A stretch of DNA of 30,081 nt from IMG/VR virus record IMGVR_UViG_3300031525_000574, positions 1-30,081 of that record; one strand, written 5' to 3'. The notes under the pieces are model-generated. The model ran no database searches. It was not told where the DNA came from and saw only the letters and a program-made list of their open reading frames with translations. Numbering within the stretch: the first letter of the stretch is position 1; each line of letters begins with the position of its first letter. Positions 22,455 to 29,715 of this stretch are shown here, piece by piece. This stretch comes from a virus. Both the position numbers and the translations under genes were made by a program.

Positions 22455-22545
22455 ACCCTATCTCTACGTAAGAACTCCACCGACCGCACGCCGCCGCGCA
22501 GCCACCCCGTGTGACGCGCGACTGACCCGCATCGAAGCCCCGAAC
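22455..22545 (+). repeat. R repeat copy, plus orientation
   Basis: ACCCTATCTCTACGTAAG, CGCGCGACTGACCCGC, ATCGAAGCCCCGAAC. It ends 14 nt before ATG 22560, with AATAGCCTTTT between. Confidence 0.8.
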
Positions 22546-22559
22546 ACAAATAGCCTTTT

Positions 22560-23657
22560 ATGGGAGTTAACTATTTTGCAGGCGCGGAGACCGGTGATCT
22601 TTCCGAGCTCGCCGCTACTACGGGATCGGTATCGGCGTACGCCGGCATCAATGTGCATGCTCCCGGCGTTTATAGCTATCTGATCAACGGGTTGAGCATG
22701 TCGTCTGGAATCACGTTCACCACGGGTTTGAACGCCCCTGCTTCCTATTTACGCTTTTGGTTGAATATTAGCGCCGTACCTTCCCCGTCCGCACTCTCGC
22801 TCGTCCAGGTTCGCGATTCCACCGAAACGCTGCTAGGCCGAATCACGCTGAGCGTTCTGGGTCAATTGCAGGCGCTGGCCGCCGGCGGCACGATGTCCCC
22901 GGGCACCATGATCCTCGCCTATAACGTCTGGTATCTGATCGAGTGCAAATTCGTGACAGGGACCGGCGCTAACGCAATTATGGAAGTTCGCGTGGGCGGG
23001 GCGGTGCAGGCGTCCTGCTCGAACGGCACGGCCGTCACGAACGCCGATAATTGGACCGTCGGGGCCGGGTCCAATATGTTTTCGCTCGTGGACGACGTTC
23101 TCATTCGCAACGATCAATATCCGGGCGACGGCCGTTGCCTCGCGCGTCAGGGAACCTCCGGCGCGCCTACCTATACCGCCTGGACCGAGGTCGGCGGCTT
23201 TATCTATGTAGTCTGGTCGAACACTCCATACAACGCCACGCAGTATGCGGTAGCGACGGCCGCCAACCAGAACCAGAGCATGTTGATCGCCGCGTTTACC
23301 CCCGGCGGCATCGGACCGATCGATACGATCAATGCCGTCAAGGTCGGGGCCGTGGGCAATCTGGCTTCGGCTGGCGGCACCAATCAGACGTTACTCATGA
23401 GGTTCAACGGCGTGAATCAATCGTCGGGTGGCCTGGGACTTACCACCGCGACCGCCTACACCGAATTTTACCCGGCAACATTGCCGACCGTCGCGCAATT
23501 GAACTCGTGCCAGGGCGGCGCGATGCAAGGGACCAGTACTAATTTTCTGCAAATAGACGACTTGTGGGTGATGGCTGACTTCACGCCAGTATGGTTCGAT
23601 GAGATGCCGACCAACAACCCAATCTTTGAAGGTATTGGAATCACCTCTTACGGATAA
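22560..23657 (+). CDS. Lectin-like (concanavalin-type) phage structural protein
   Basis: 365 residues. The N-terminal half (about 1-195) has the alternating strand pattern of a concanavalin/laminin-G jelly roll: YFAGAETGDLSEL, YLRFWLNISAVP, VQVRDSTETLLGRITLSVLG, WYLIECKFVTG and DDVLIRNDQYPGDGR. The last is a frequent signature in phage adhesins that bind carbohydrate. The C-terminal half (about 200-365) is a second beta-rich domain ending in a conserved-looking W-F-D-E-M-P motif. There is no signal peptide. It may be part of the tail tip or a head decoration, as such lectin-like genes occur in both places. Start ATG 22560 is 14 nt after an R copy, without a clear ribosome site. Confidence 0.65.
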   Translation: MGVNYFAGAETGDLSELAATTGSVSAYAGINVHAPGVYSYLINGLSMSSGITFTTGLNAPASYLRFWLNISAVPSPSALSLVQVRDSTETLLGRITLSVLGQLQALAAGGTMSPGTMILAYNVWYLIECKFVTGTGANAIMEVRVGGAVQASCSNGTAVTNADNWTVGAGSNMFSLVDDVLIRNDQYPGDGRCLARQGTSGAPTYTAWTEVGGFIYVVWSNTPYNATQYAVATAANQNQSMLIAAFTPGGIGPIDTINAVKVGAVGNLASAGGTNQTLLMRFNGVNQSSGGLGLTTATAYTEFYPATLPTVAQLNSCQGGAMQGTSTNFLQIDDLWVMADFTPVWFDEMPTNNPIFEGIGITSYG

Positions 23658-23659
23658 GT

Positions 23660-23750
23660 ATTTTGGGGCTTCGTCGCGTTCAGGCGCTCGCTAATCCGGC
23701 ATGGCTTTTGAGCGCTTCGGTGTCATTCGGCTTTTTGCGTAGAGATGGGT
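23660..23750 (-). repeat. R repeat copy, minus orientation, after the lectin-like gene
   Basis: Near-consensus copy: TTTTGGGGCTTCGTCGCG, CGGCATGGCTTTTGAGCGCT, GTGTCATTCGGC, GCGTAGAGATGGGT. It starts two bases after the TAA stop. Confidence 0.85.
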
Positions 23751-23915
23751 GACGCCGGACCGTTCTCGGCACGATCAGCCTGCCCCATCAGCGCCAAGGC
23801 TATTCGTCGGGCATCCTCGGGAAACACCGTGACATCGACGTTCCCGAAAGCCATAAATTACCTTTCCGGTGTCCGGGTCTCCCTCGATGCGAATCTCGTC
23901 AAGATCGAAGCGCAT
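23723..23915 (-). pseudogene. Minus-strand cargo gene split by an apparent frameshift
   Basis: From ATG 23915 (after GGGAAGGA) a frame encodes MRFDLDEIRIEGDPDTGKVI and YGFRE and runs to 23775 with less protein-like sequence after that. From about 23854 a second frame encodes NVDVTVFPEDARRIALALMG and QADRAENGPASP and ends at 23723 in I-S-T-Q-K-A-E. Joining the two by a one-base change gives a continuous, plausible protein of about 65 residues (GFR followed by NVDVTVF). The C-terminus lies in the box A end of the R copy 23660-23750. Either a sequence error, a true pseudogene or two overlapping genes is possible. Function unknown. Confidence 0.45.
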
Positions 23916-23941
23916 TCCTTCCCATTTCCACTAACAGCGTA

Positions 23942-24032
23942 ACCCATCTCTACCAGCGGAATCCAACCGACCGCCAAGCCTCACTCAATCATGCCGTATA
24001 ACGCGCGATTGACAGCGCATCGAAGCTCACAA
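23942..24032 (+). repeat. R repeat copy, plus orientation, leader of the first fibre-like gene
   Basis: ACCCATCTCTACCAGCGG, ATCATGCCGTATAACGCGCG, ATTGACAGCGCATCGAAGC, ending TCACAAA directly before ATG 24034. Confidence 0.85.
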
Positions 24033-24033
24033 A

Positions 24034-27000
24034 ATGAAGCCCCTCATTCTATTTCTCTTGATTGGCTGTAGTGTGGCAATGGCCCAATATGCTCCCTCGG
24101 CTTCCGGATCAAGCATTGCGGCGGCGGAAATGAACAGCAAAGTGGCGCAGCAAACGGGATTCGGCGCTCCCAGCGGACTGAATTGCACGGCGGGAAAAGA
24201 TTTATACACGAACCTCAGTAATGGCGCTTTGTATGACTGCATCACGACGGGCACTCCGGGCACATGGCAGGCCGTGGTCGCAAGCTCGGGAGCCAACACC
24301 GCGCTGAGCAATCTGGTATCACCGCAAGTAAATGCGTCCATTGGGGCCGCCACAACGCTTTCGATTGGAACCGCGGCCAATCCCTTTCTTGCCCTGTATT
24401 TATATCCCAATGGCAGCTACGGAACGTATGATGCCCTTATCAATACGACCTGCGCTCACGCACCGTGCACATGGACGATACCAGATTCCGCTGCCGATAC
24501 GTTTATCGGGCAGAACACCACCATCGCCCTAGCAAACAAAACTCTCACGGCGCCGGTCATCAACGGCACGGTGACCGGGAGCGGTGTGTGGAACGCCTCC
24601 GCCCTGGTCGCCGCTTACGTGCCGGCAATTGCCAGTTTGACGAATTATCCACTGACAACCGCCGGCGATTTATTCCTCGGCGGGGCTTCCGGCGCAGCCG
24701 CGCGGCTCGCTTCGACAGGTTATAGCGTCCTCGGATCGGGAGCCACTAATCCGTCCTGGATCACGCCGACGGCCAACGCGCAATGCTTCATGTCCGGCGC
24801 ATCCAGCTATGCGACAACCACGCCTTCGTTTCAGGCGTGTCCCAGCGGCGGCGGAAATCTAAGCAGCAGCGGTTCCCCGGCACAATACCAAATAGGCGTA
24901 TTTGCCAGTTCCTCGACGGTCACCGGAATAGCGCCAAGCGCCACGAGCGGCGTAGCGCTGATCTCTCAAGGATCATCGGCTAATCCGGCCTTCGGAGCGA
25001 TCAATCTTGCAGGCGGCTCCAGTATCGTTACCGGCGTGCTGCCGGCGGGAAACATTGCCGCCGCGCTATCGAGCAGCACCAGCGTGAATGGCACGACCAT
25101 CCCCGCGTCCCAGACGCTGCTGTATACCGGCGGGGCTTTGGGAACGCCATCGAGCGGCACGCTGACGAACGCTACCGGTTATCCGAGCGCCAGCCTGTCT
25201 GGCGCCGTGCCTCGTTCGCTGGGCGGCTTGAATTCCACGAGTGCCGGGACGGGCATTCTGCGCGACAGTACGACTCCCGCCGCATCGGAGATCAGCGGCG
25301 ATTGCACCACTTCGGGCAGCAACGCGATCATTTGCACGAAGGCCAACAGCGTGGCGTTTGGCGGAGGCGCCACGGCCACCTACGCCACCAATCCGCAGAT
25401 CGCTACGTACCAGGTCCTAGCAGGAGATTTCACCAATCTGAAGACCATCCTGGTTGCCAGTGGGACATTCACTATCACGTTGGTGGCGAGTGGCGCTCAG
25501 CCACCGGCGGGGCAGTATATCACCATTCTCAACTACGGCTCGGGAGTGGTGACCATCGCACGGTCGGGCCAGAACGTCAACGGAGGAACCGCCAGCGTGA
25601 CGCTTCCGGCATCTTCTGCAGCGGCGCCCACGCAGGCTTTCGTAATCTCCGACGGGACAAACTATTTCGGCAATCTAACGGTCGGCCCCGCGGTGACCAC
25701 GCTAGCCAGCCTAACGTCCGTCAACGGCACGAGTATACCTAGCGCGGCTACTTTACTGGTCAATGGTGGCGCGTTGGGCACGCCATCGAGCGGCACGGCT
25801 ACGAATCTTACCGGCCTCCCCTTGTCCACTGGGGTAACCGGGACCTTGCAGGCCGCTCAGATGCCAGCGCTCACCGGGGATGTGACGAATACAGCCGGCA
25901 GTCTTGCCACAACCGTCGGGGCCATCGGCGGCAAAACGGTGTCGCTAAGCGGAAGTTTGACAACGACCGGTGCCTTCAATCCCATATTTGCGATTCCCTC
26001 TTCATCGACCTGGACATTCCCAAGTGGCGGCGGCACGCTCGGGCTCCTGAATGCGAACACCACCGGGACAGCGGCGAACGTCACCGGCACGGTGGCGATC
26101 GCCAACGGCGGCACGAACGCCACCAGTTCGGCGGCCGGAACCATCCCGAACGCCACCAGCGGCAGCGCCTCATCCTGGACCGCTACGCCTACGTTGGGCG
26201 CGGCGGGCACGCTCGGGTCTCTGACTATGGGCAATGCGACGAGCGGCCTGCTCACTCTGGAACCCGTCACCGGGGCACTCGGAACGGTCACCGTGAGCAT
26301 CCCGGCGGCCACGGATACCCTGGTCAATCTCGCCGGAACGCAAACGCTCACGGGTAAGAGCATTGCAGCGACCGAAGTGAACAGCGGCACCCTGGCGTGC
26401 GGTCAACTACCGGCCTTGACGGGCGATACGACCACCACCGCCGGATCGTGCGCGGCTACAACGGCCAAGATCAACGGCACAGCATTTACCGGAACCAACG
26501 GGCATCTCGTATCTTTCGGCGCTTCCAACATTCCCGCCGATTCGGGCGTCGTGGCGGCGAACGCGGTTACCGCGTCATCGCCTGGCGTGGGATTGTGCCA
26601 TTTCGCCGGATCAACGCAAGTCTGCACGAGTTCTCTGGTGGCGTTGGCGTCCGACGTCAGCGGCACCCTGGCGGCGGCACAGGAGCCTGCGCATACCGGT
26701 GATGCAACAAACTCCGCGGGCTCCCTGGCAATGACGGTTGGCGCCATTGGCGGCAAGACGGTTTCGCTTTCCGGAAATTTGACAACGACCGGCGCGTTCA
26801 ATCCGACGTTCGCTATTCCATCGTCGAGCACCTGGACACTCCCCTCCGGCGGCGGCACACTCGGGCTGCTGAATGCGAATACCACCGGAACCGCCGCGAA
26901 CGTCACCGGCACGGTGGCGATCGCCAACGGCGGAACGAATGCAATCACTGCAGCGGCGGCGCTGATCAGTTTATTGCCGGCTGGCACGAGAGTCGGAGAT

Positions 27001-27744
27001 ATCCTTTATTGCTCGGCTTACAGCGCGAGCGCCTGTACCGCGTGGGCTCTGGTGGCGGGGAATAATTCCGGCACAAACTATCTCCAAGAGACCGCCGCGG
27101 GCGCACCAAGTTGGACATCTCCTTCGGCAGCGGGCACCGTAACCAGCGTTGCGACCACCGGGCCGATTACCGGCGGCACGTTCACCACGTCCGGCACTAT
27201 CGCTTGCGCCACGTGCGGCGTAACCGGAAGTCCATTGTCGCAATTTGCGTCTACCACCTCAGCCCAACTACGGGGACTTATCAGCGACGAGACTGGCACA
27301 GGCGCGGCGGTATTCGGTACCAATCCAACCATGACGCTGAGCGGCGCGACGCTGAATAGTATCGCCGTCGTGGGAATGGGAATCCCGATTATTGGATGGC
27401 AAAGCGTGCTGACCAATAGCAGCGCCACTTCCCTGGTGACTCTGGCGACAGCTCCCGGCGCCGGAGATTATGAAATTCATTTCAACTTGGACATGCACAC
27501 CGCTTGCACGACCGGGACGGGACAGCTTGCCCTGGCATTCGCCTGGGCCGGGAATAGCAGCCGGACGCTTCAGACCGGAGGCATGACGCTGGCTTCTTCC
27601 CAAGGAACTAATAGCTTCATCAGCGGCGTGCAGCCCATCCATGTTGTAAGTGGCAACGTGACTTATACGCCCACGCTGGTTACGGCGTGCGCGACCGGCA
27701 CGGCGACCTGGGACGGAGATGTGTATGTTACGAGGGCAAATTAG
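24034..27744 (+). CDS. Long tail fibre-like protein with signal peptide
   Basis: 1236 residues. Residues 1-17 form a Sec signal peptide (KPLILFLLIGCSVAMA, then Q). The next 1,100 residues are low-charge Gly/Thr/Ser/Ala-rich modules typical of phage tail fibres: GDVTNSAGS, VNGTSIPSAATLL, GALGTPSSGT, AIANGGTNA and GTVTSVATTGPI units. A module of about 82 residues occurs twice (about 614-695 and 888-969; see the repeat features). The last 120 residues (about 1115-1236, with GAGDYEIHFNLDMHTACTTG) look like a compact beta-sandwich head, likely receptor-binding. The signal peptide is hard to square with assembly in the cytoplasm, so it may be a surface protein instead. Start ATG 24034 after the R repeat. 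Confidence 0.72.
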   Translation: MKPLILFLLIGCSVAMAQYAPSASGSSIAAAEMNSKVAQQTGFGAPSGLNCTAGKDLYTNLSNGALYDCITTGTPGTWQAVVASSGANTALSNLVSPQVNASIGAATTLSIGTAANPFLALYLYPNGSYGTYDALINTTCAHAPCTWTIPDSAADTFIGQNTTIALANKTLTAPVINGTVTGSGVWNASALVAAYVPAIASLTNYPLTTAGDLFLGGASGAAARLASTGYSVLGSGATNPSWITPTANAQCFMSGASSYATTTPSFQACPSGGGNLSSSGSPAQYQIGVFASSSTVTGIAPSATSGVALISQGSSANPAFGAINLAGGSSIVTGVLPAGNIAAALSSSTSVNGTTIPASQTLLYTGGALGTPSSGTLTNATGYPSASLSGAVPRSLGGLNSTSAGTGILRDSTTPAASEISGDCTTSGSNAIICTKANSVAFGGGATATYATNPQIATYQVLAGDFTNLKTILVASGTFTITLVASGAQPPAGQYITILNYGSGVVTIARSGQNVNGGTASVTLPASSAAAPTQAFVISDGTNYFGNLTVGPAVTTLASLTSVNGTSIPSAATLLVNGGALGTPSSGTATNLTGLPLSTGVTGTLQAAQMPALTGDVTNTAGSLATTVGAIGGKTVSLSGSLTTTGAFNPIFAIPSSSTWTFPSGGGTLGLLNANTTGTAANVTGTVAIANGGTNATSSAAGTIPNATSGSASSWTATPTLGAAGTLGSLTMGNATSGLLTLEPVTGALGTVTVSIPAATDTLVNLAGTQTLTGKSIAATEVNSGTLACGQLPALTGDTTTTAGSCAATTAKINGTAFTGTNGHLVSFGASNIPADSGVVAANAVTASSPGVGLCHFAGSTQVCTSSLVALASDVSGTLAAAQEPAHTGDATNSAGSLAMTVGAIGGKTVSLSGNLTTTGAFNPTFAIPSSSTWTLPSGGGTLGLLNANTTGTAANVTGTVAIANGGTNAITAAAALISLLPAGTRVGDILYCSAYSASACTAWALVAGNNSGTNYLQETAAGAPSWTSPSAAGTVTSVATTGPITGGTFTTSGTIACATCGVTGSPLSQFASTTSAQLRGLISDETGTGAAVFGTNPTMTLSGATLNSIAVVGMGIPIIGWQSVLTNSSATSLVTLATAPGAGDYEIHFNLDMHTACTTGTGQLALAFAWAGNSSRTLQTGGMTLASSQGTNSFISGVQPIHVVSGNVTYTPTLVTACATGTATWDGDVYVTRAN
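25873..26118 (+). repeat. Internal fibre module, copy 1
   Basis: A 246 nt unit encoding GD-V-TNTAGSLATTVGAIGG through GTLGLLNANTTGTAANVTGT and AIANGGTN. The second copy at 26695-26940 has the same length and high identity. Confidence 0.75.
26695..26940 (+). repeat. Internal fibre module, copy 2
   Basis: Same length and reading frame as copy 1, 822 nt downstream; most differences are silent third-position changes. Suitable for recombination that changes fibre length. Confidence 0.75.
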
Positions 27745-29247
27745 ATGAAACGAGCATTCCTCATTCTCCTGGCCGCTTCCGGGTGCTGGGCACAATCGTC
27801 CGGCGTAGGATCCAATTGGACCTCGGTAACCGGCACGCTTCAATCCGCCGCAGTGGCGAACGGCAACGGCACCGCTCTCGCCGTTCAGGGACTTAGCACG
27901 GCGCTCGTTACCGTAAACTGCACGGTCGCCTGTACGGGCGGCACCGCGGTCACCTTCCAAGTTTCACAGGACGGCGCGAACTATTTCCAGGTATTCGGCC
28001 AGCAGGTGGGGGTCAGCGCCACCCTTTCTACTTCGGTCATCAATCAGGGTACGAATCCGACGCTTTGGCTGATTAATATATCCGGGGCCCAATTGCTTCG
28101 CGCGCCAATCTCTTCCTATAGCGCCGGCACCGTTACGGTAACGGCTACAGCCACCGCTGGATCGGCATCCCCGTCCGCCGTGGGAGTTATCAGCACGCCG
28201 AATGTAACCGTACCGATTTTGGTTCAGAGCGCCAGCGCTGTCAGCACCAGCAGCGCCGCCAATATCCAGCCGGTCTTTAAAAATGTCAACACGCTCGGCA
28301 ACAGCATTGTCGCTAGCTGCGGAATTGGAAACGGCACCACTGCGACGGTCACAGACTCCAACAGCAATACATATGCCTTAGCGCTGAACGAGCCCAACAG
28401 CACGGCCTTTTCAAGCCAGATCTTTATCGCGGTCAATGTAAAAGCCGGCGCTAACACAGTAACGATCGCCCCAAGCTCCGCGACTTCGGCGGCATGCGCG
28501 ATCTATGAATTTAACGGCTTTATTACCGCAACAAATATAGCGGGGGGCACGGTTCAGGCGGCCATCATCGCCGTGGATCAAACCAATGGCGCAATCGCGA
28601 CCGGCACCGCCGTGCTCTCCGGTCCTGTCGGAACGCTCGTGCCCAATGAATTTGCCGTGGTCGCGGTGAGCGTGGGAACCGGCACGTCCACCTTTGGCGC
28701 TGTCACGCCTGGGTTCAACACCGACTACAGCGTCAACAGCGCAGGTACCGCGAGCGGCCTGTTCTCCTTTCTCAGCGGCAGCGCCTATTTGCCGGTCAGC
28801 ACTTCCGTAAACTCAGCCGTTACGCTGGGCACTTCGCGCCCATGGGCAGCGGCAATTGTCAGCTTTAAATCTGTTATCCTCCCGGTCGAATCGGTTGGCC
28901 CGACGACCTCTCCAGCGGTCGGTATCTCGATAGGAAACCTAACGGCCAACACTACAGCGGCATCGATCAAGGCCACGGCGGGCAATTTGTACGGATGGGC
29001 GATTGGAAATCCCAATACAACCGCCTGCTACCTTCAGTTTTTCAACACTTCCAGCGTGACGCTCGGGACAACGACGGAACTCCTGGATGTCTTGGTTCCG
29101 GCGAGCGCCACCAGCACGGGCGGCAATAACTACACGCTGCCGTTTCCCCTTTCCTTCAGCACGGCTATCTACGTCGCCAGCACGACGGCGGCGCACGGCG
29201 CGAGCACATGCGGGACGGGGATGAATGTCGCGATCTTTTATGAATAA
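27745..29247 (+). CDS. Second fibre-like or surface protein with signal peptide
   Basis: 500 residues, starting directly after the previous stop (TAG-ATG). A signal peptide covers about residues 1-17 (KRAFLILLAASGCWA, then Q). Residues about 20-150 form one beta-domain (VTFQVSQDGANYFQVFGQQV). Residues about 155-375 form a second domain (NTLGNSIVASCGIGNG, VTDSNSNTYALALNEP, VNVKAGANTVTIAPSSA, IYEFNG) that I know from secreted proteins of Acidobacteria and other soil bacteria. The last 110 residues form another small beta domain (LTANTTAASIKATAGNLYGW). Gene coupling with 24034-27744 suggests they work together at the cell or virion surface. The host-like domain suggests transfer. Confidence 0.65.
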   Translation: MKRAFLILLAASGCWAQSSGVGSNWTSVTGTLQSAAVANGNGTALAVQGLSTALVTVNCTVACTGGTAVTFQVSQDGANYFQVFGQQVGVSATLSTSVINQGTNPTLWLINISGAQLLRAPISSYSAGTVTVTATATAGSASPSAVGVISTPNVTVPILVQSASAVSTSSAANIQPVFKNVNTLGNSIVASCGIGNGTTATVTDSNSNTYALALNEPNSTAFSSQIFIAVNVKAGANTVTIAPSSATSAACAIYEFNGFITATNIAGGTVQAAIIAVDQTNGAIATGTAVLSGPVGTLVPNEFAVVAVSVGTGTSTFGAVTPGFNTDYSVNSAGTASGLFSFLSGSAYLPVSTSVNSAVTLGTSRPWAAAIVSFKSVILPVESVGPTTSPAVGISIGNLTANTTAASIKATAGNLYGWAIGNPNTTACYLQFFNTSSVTLGTTTELLDVLVPASATSTGGNNYTLPFPLSFSTAIYVASTTAAHGASTCGTGMNVAIFYE

Positions 29248-29265
29248 ATTACGACGCGCAATCCC

Positions 29266-29715
29266 TCACGTTGACGGTGGGTTAGCGGCGTGGCCGCCTG
29301 GGCGACCCTGGTTTTCAATGTACGCTTTGAGAGTTTCGAGAGTGGCTCCGCCAACGGAGCACAGGAAGAACCCGCTGGACCAAAAGGTGCGCGCATGTTT
29401 GCCGTAATAGACGGAGCCGAAGCGGTCCAGAACGGAGGAGGCGCTCTTGCTTTTAAGCGCGCCGATAAAGTCACTGAGTACTACGGTGGGAGGGTACCGT
29501 ACCAGCATGTGGATATGGTCCTGTTCTCCGTTGTAATCAAGGATTTCGGCCTTGTAATTACCGGCGATCTGTTCGATAATGGACTTGATAAAGTCTCGCT
29601 TCTCCGAAGTGAGTGTATGCCTGCGAAACTTCGTACAAAACACGACGTGCACGGCCAAGTGATAAACACAGTGGCTTGCACAGTCAAAATCAAGATTCCC
29701 GATACGCTTGCGCAT
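29266..29715 (-). CDS. tnpA: IS200/IS605 transposase TnpA (Y1 HUH)
   Basis: 149 residues from ATG 29715 (M-R-K-R-I-G-N). The frame is open further to 29913 but those residues are antisense to tnpB and do not look like the family, so the shorter start is preferred. The HUH metal-binding motif is D-H-I-H-M at about 66-70, and the catalytic tyrosine is Tyr132 in L-K-A-Y-I-E-N-Q. Other family features: HLAVHVVFCTKFRR at 19-32 and ALKSKSA. This transposase cuts and joins single-stranded DNA at hairpin ends, without target duplication. The last residues after ENQ are encoded by the left-end hairpin. Length is normal and all key residues are present, so the gene is probably functional. Confidence 0.9.
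   Translation of the reverse strand: MRKRIGNLDFDCASHCVYHLAVHVVFCTKFRRHTLTSEKRDFIKSIIEQIAGNYKAEILDYNGEQDHIHMLVRYPPTVVLSDFIGALKSKSASSVLDRFGSVYYGKHARTFWSSGFFLCSVGGATLETLKAYIENQGRPGGHAANPPST

Noticed and set aside
23745-23942. Plus-strand ORF of 65 residues starting in box A
   Set aside because: The minus strand in this interval encodes better protein-like sequence; the plus ORF begins and ends in the two repeats by chance of their ATGGGT and TAACCC strings.
108-24033. Reading the R repeats as a CRISPR array or as tRNA-like genes
   Set aside because: Copies are kilobases apart, in both orientations, without regular spacers, and show no cloverleaf or CCA end.
26403-26987. Minus-strand ORFs opposite the fibre-like genes (Pro/Val/Ala-rich)
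   Set aside because: They mirror the Gly/Thr repeats of the plus strand and repeat themselves where the plus modules repeat.
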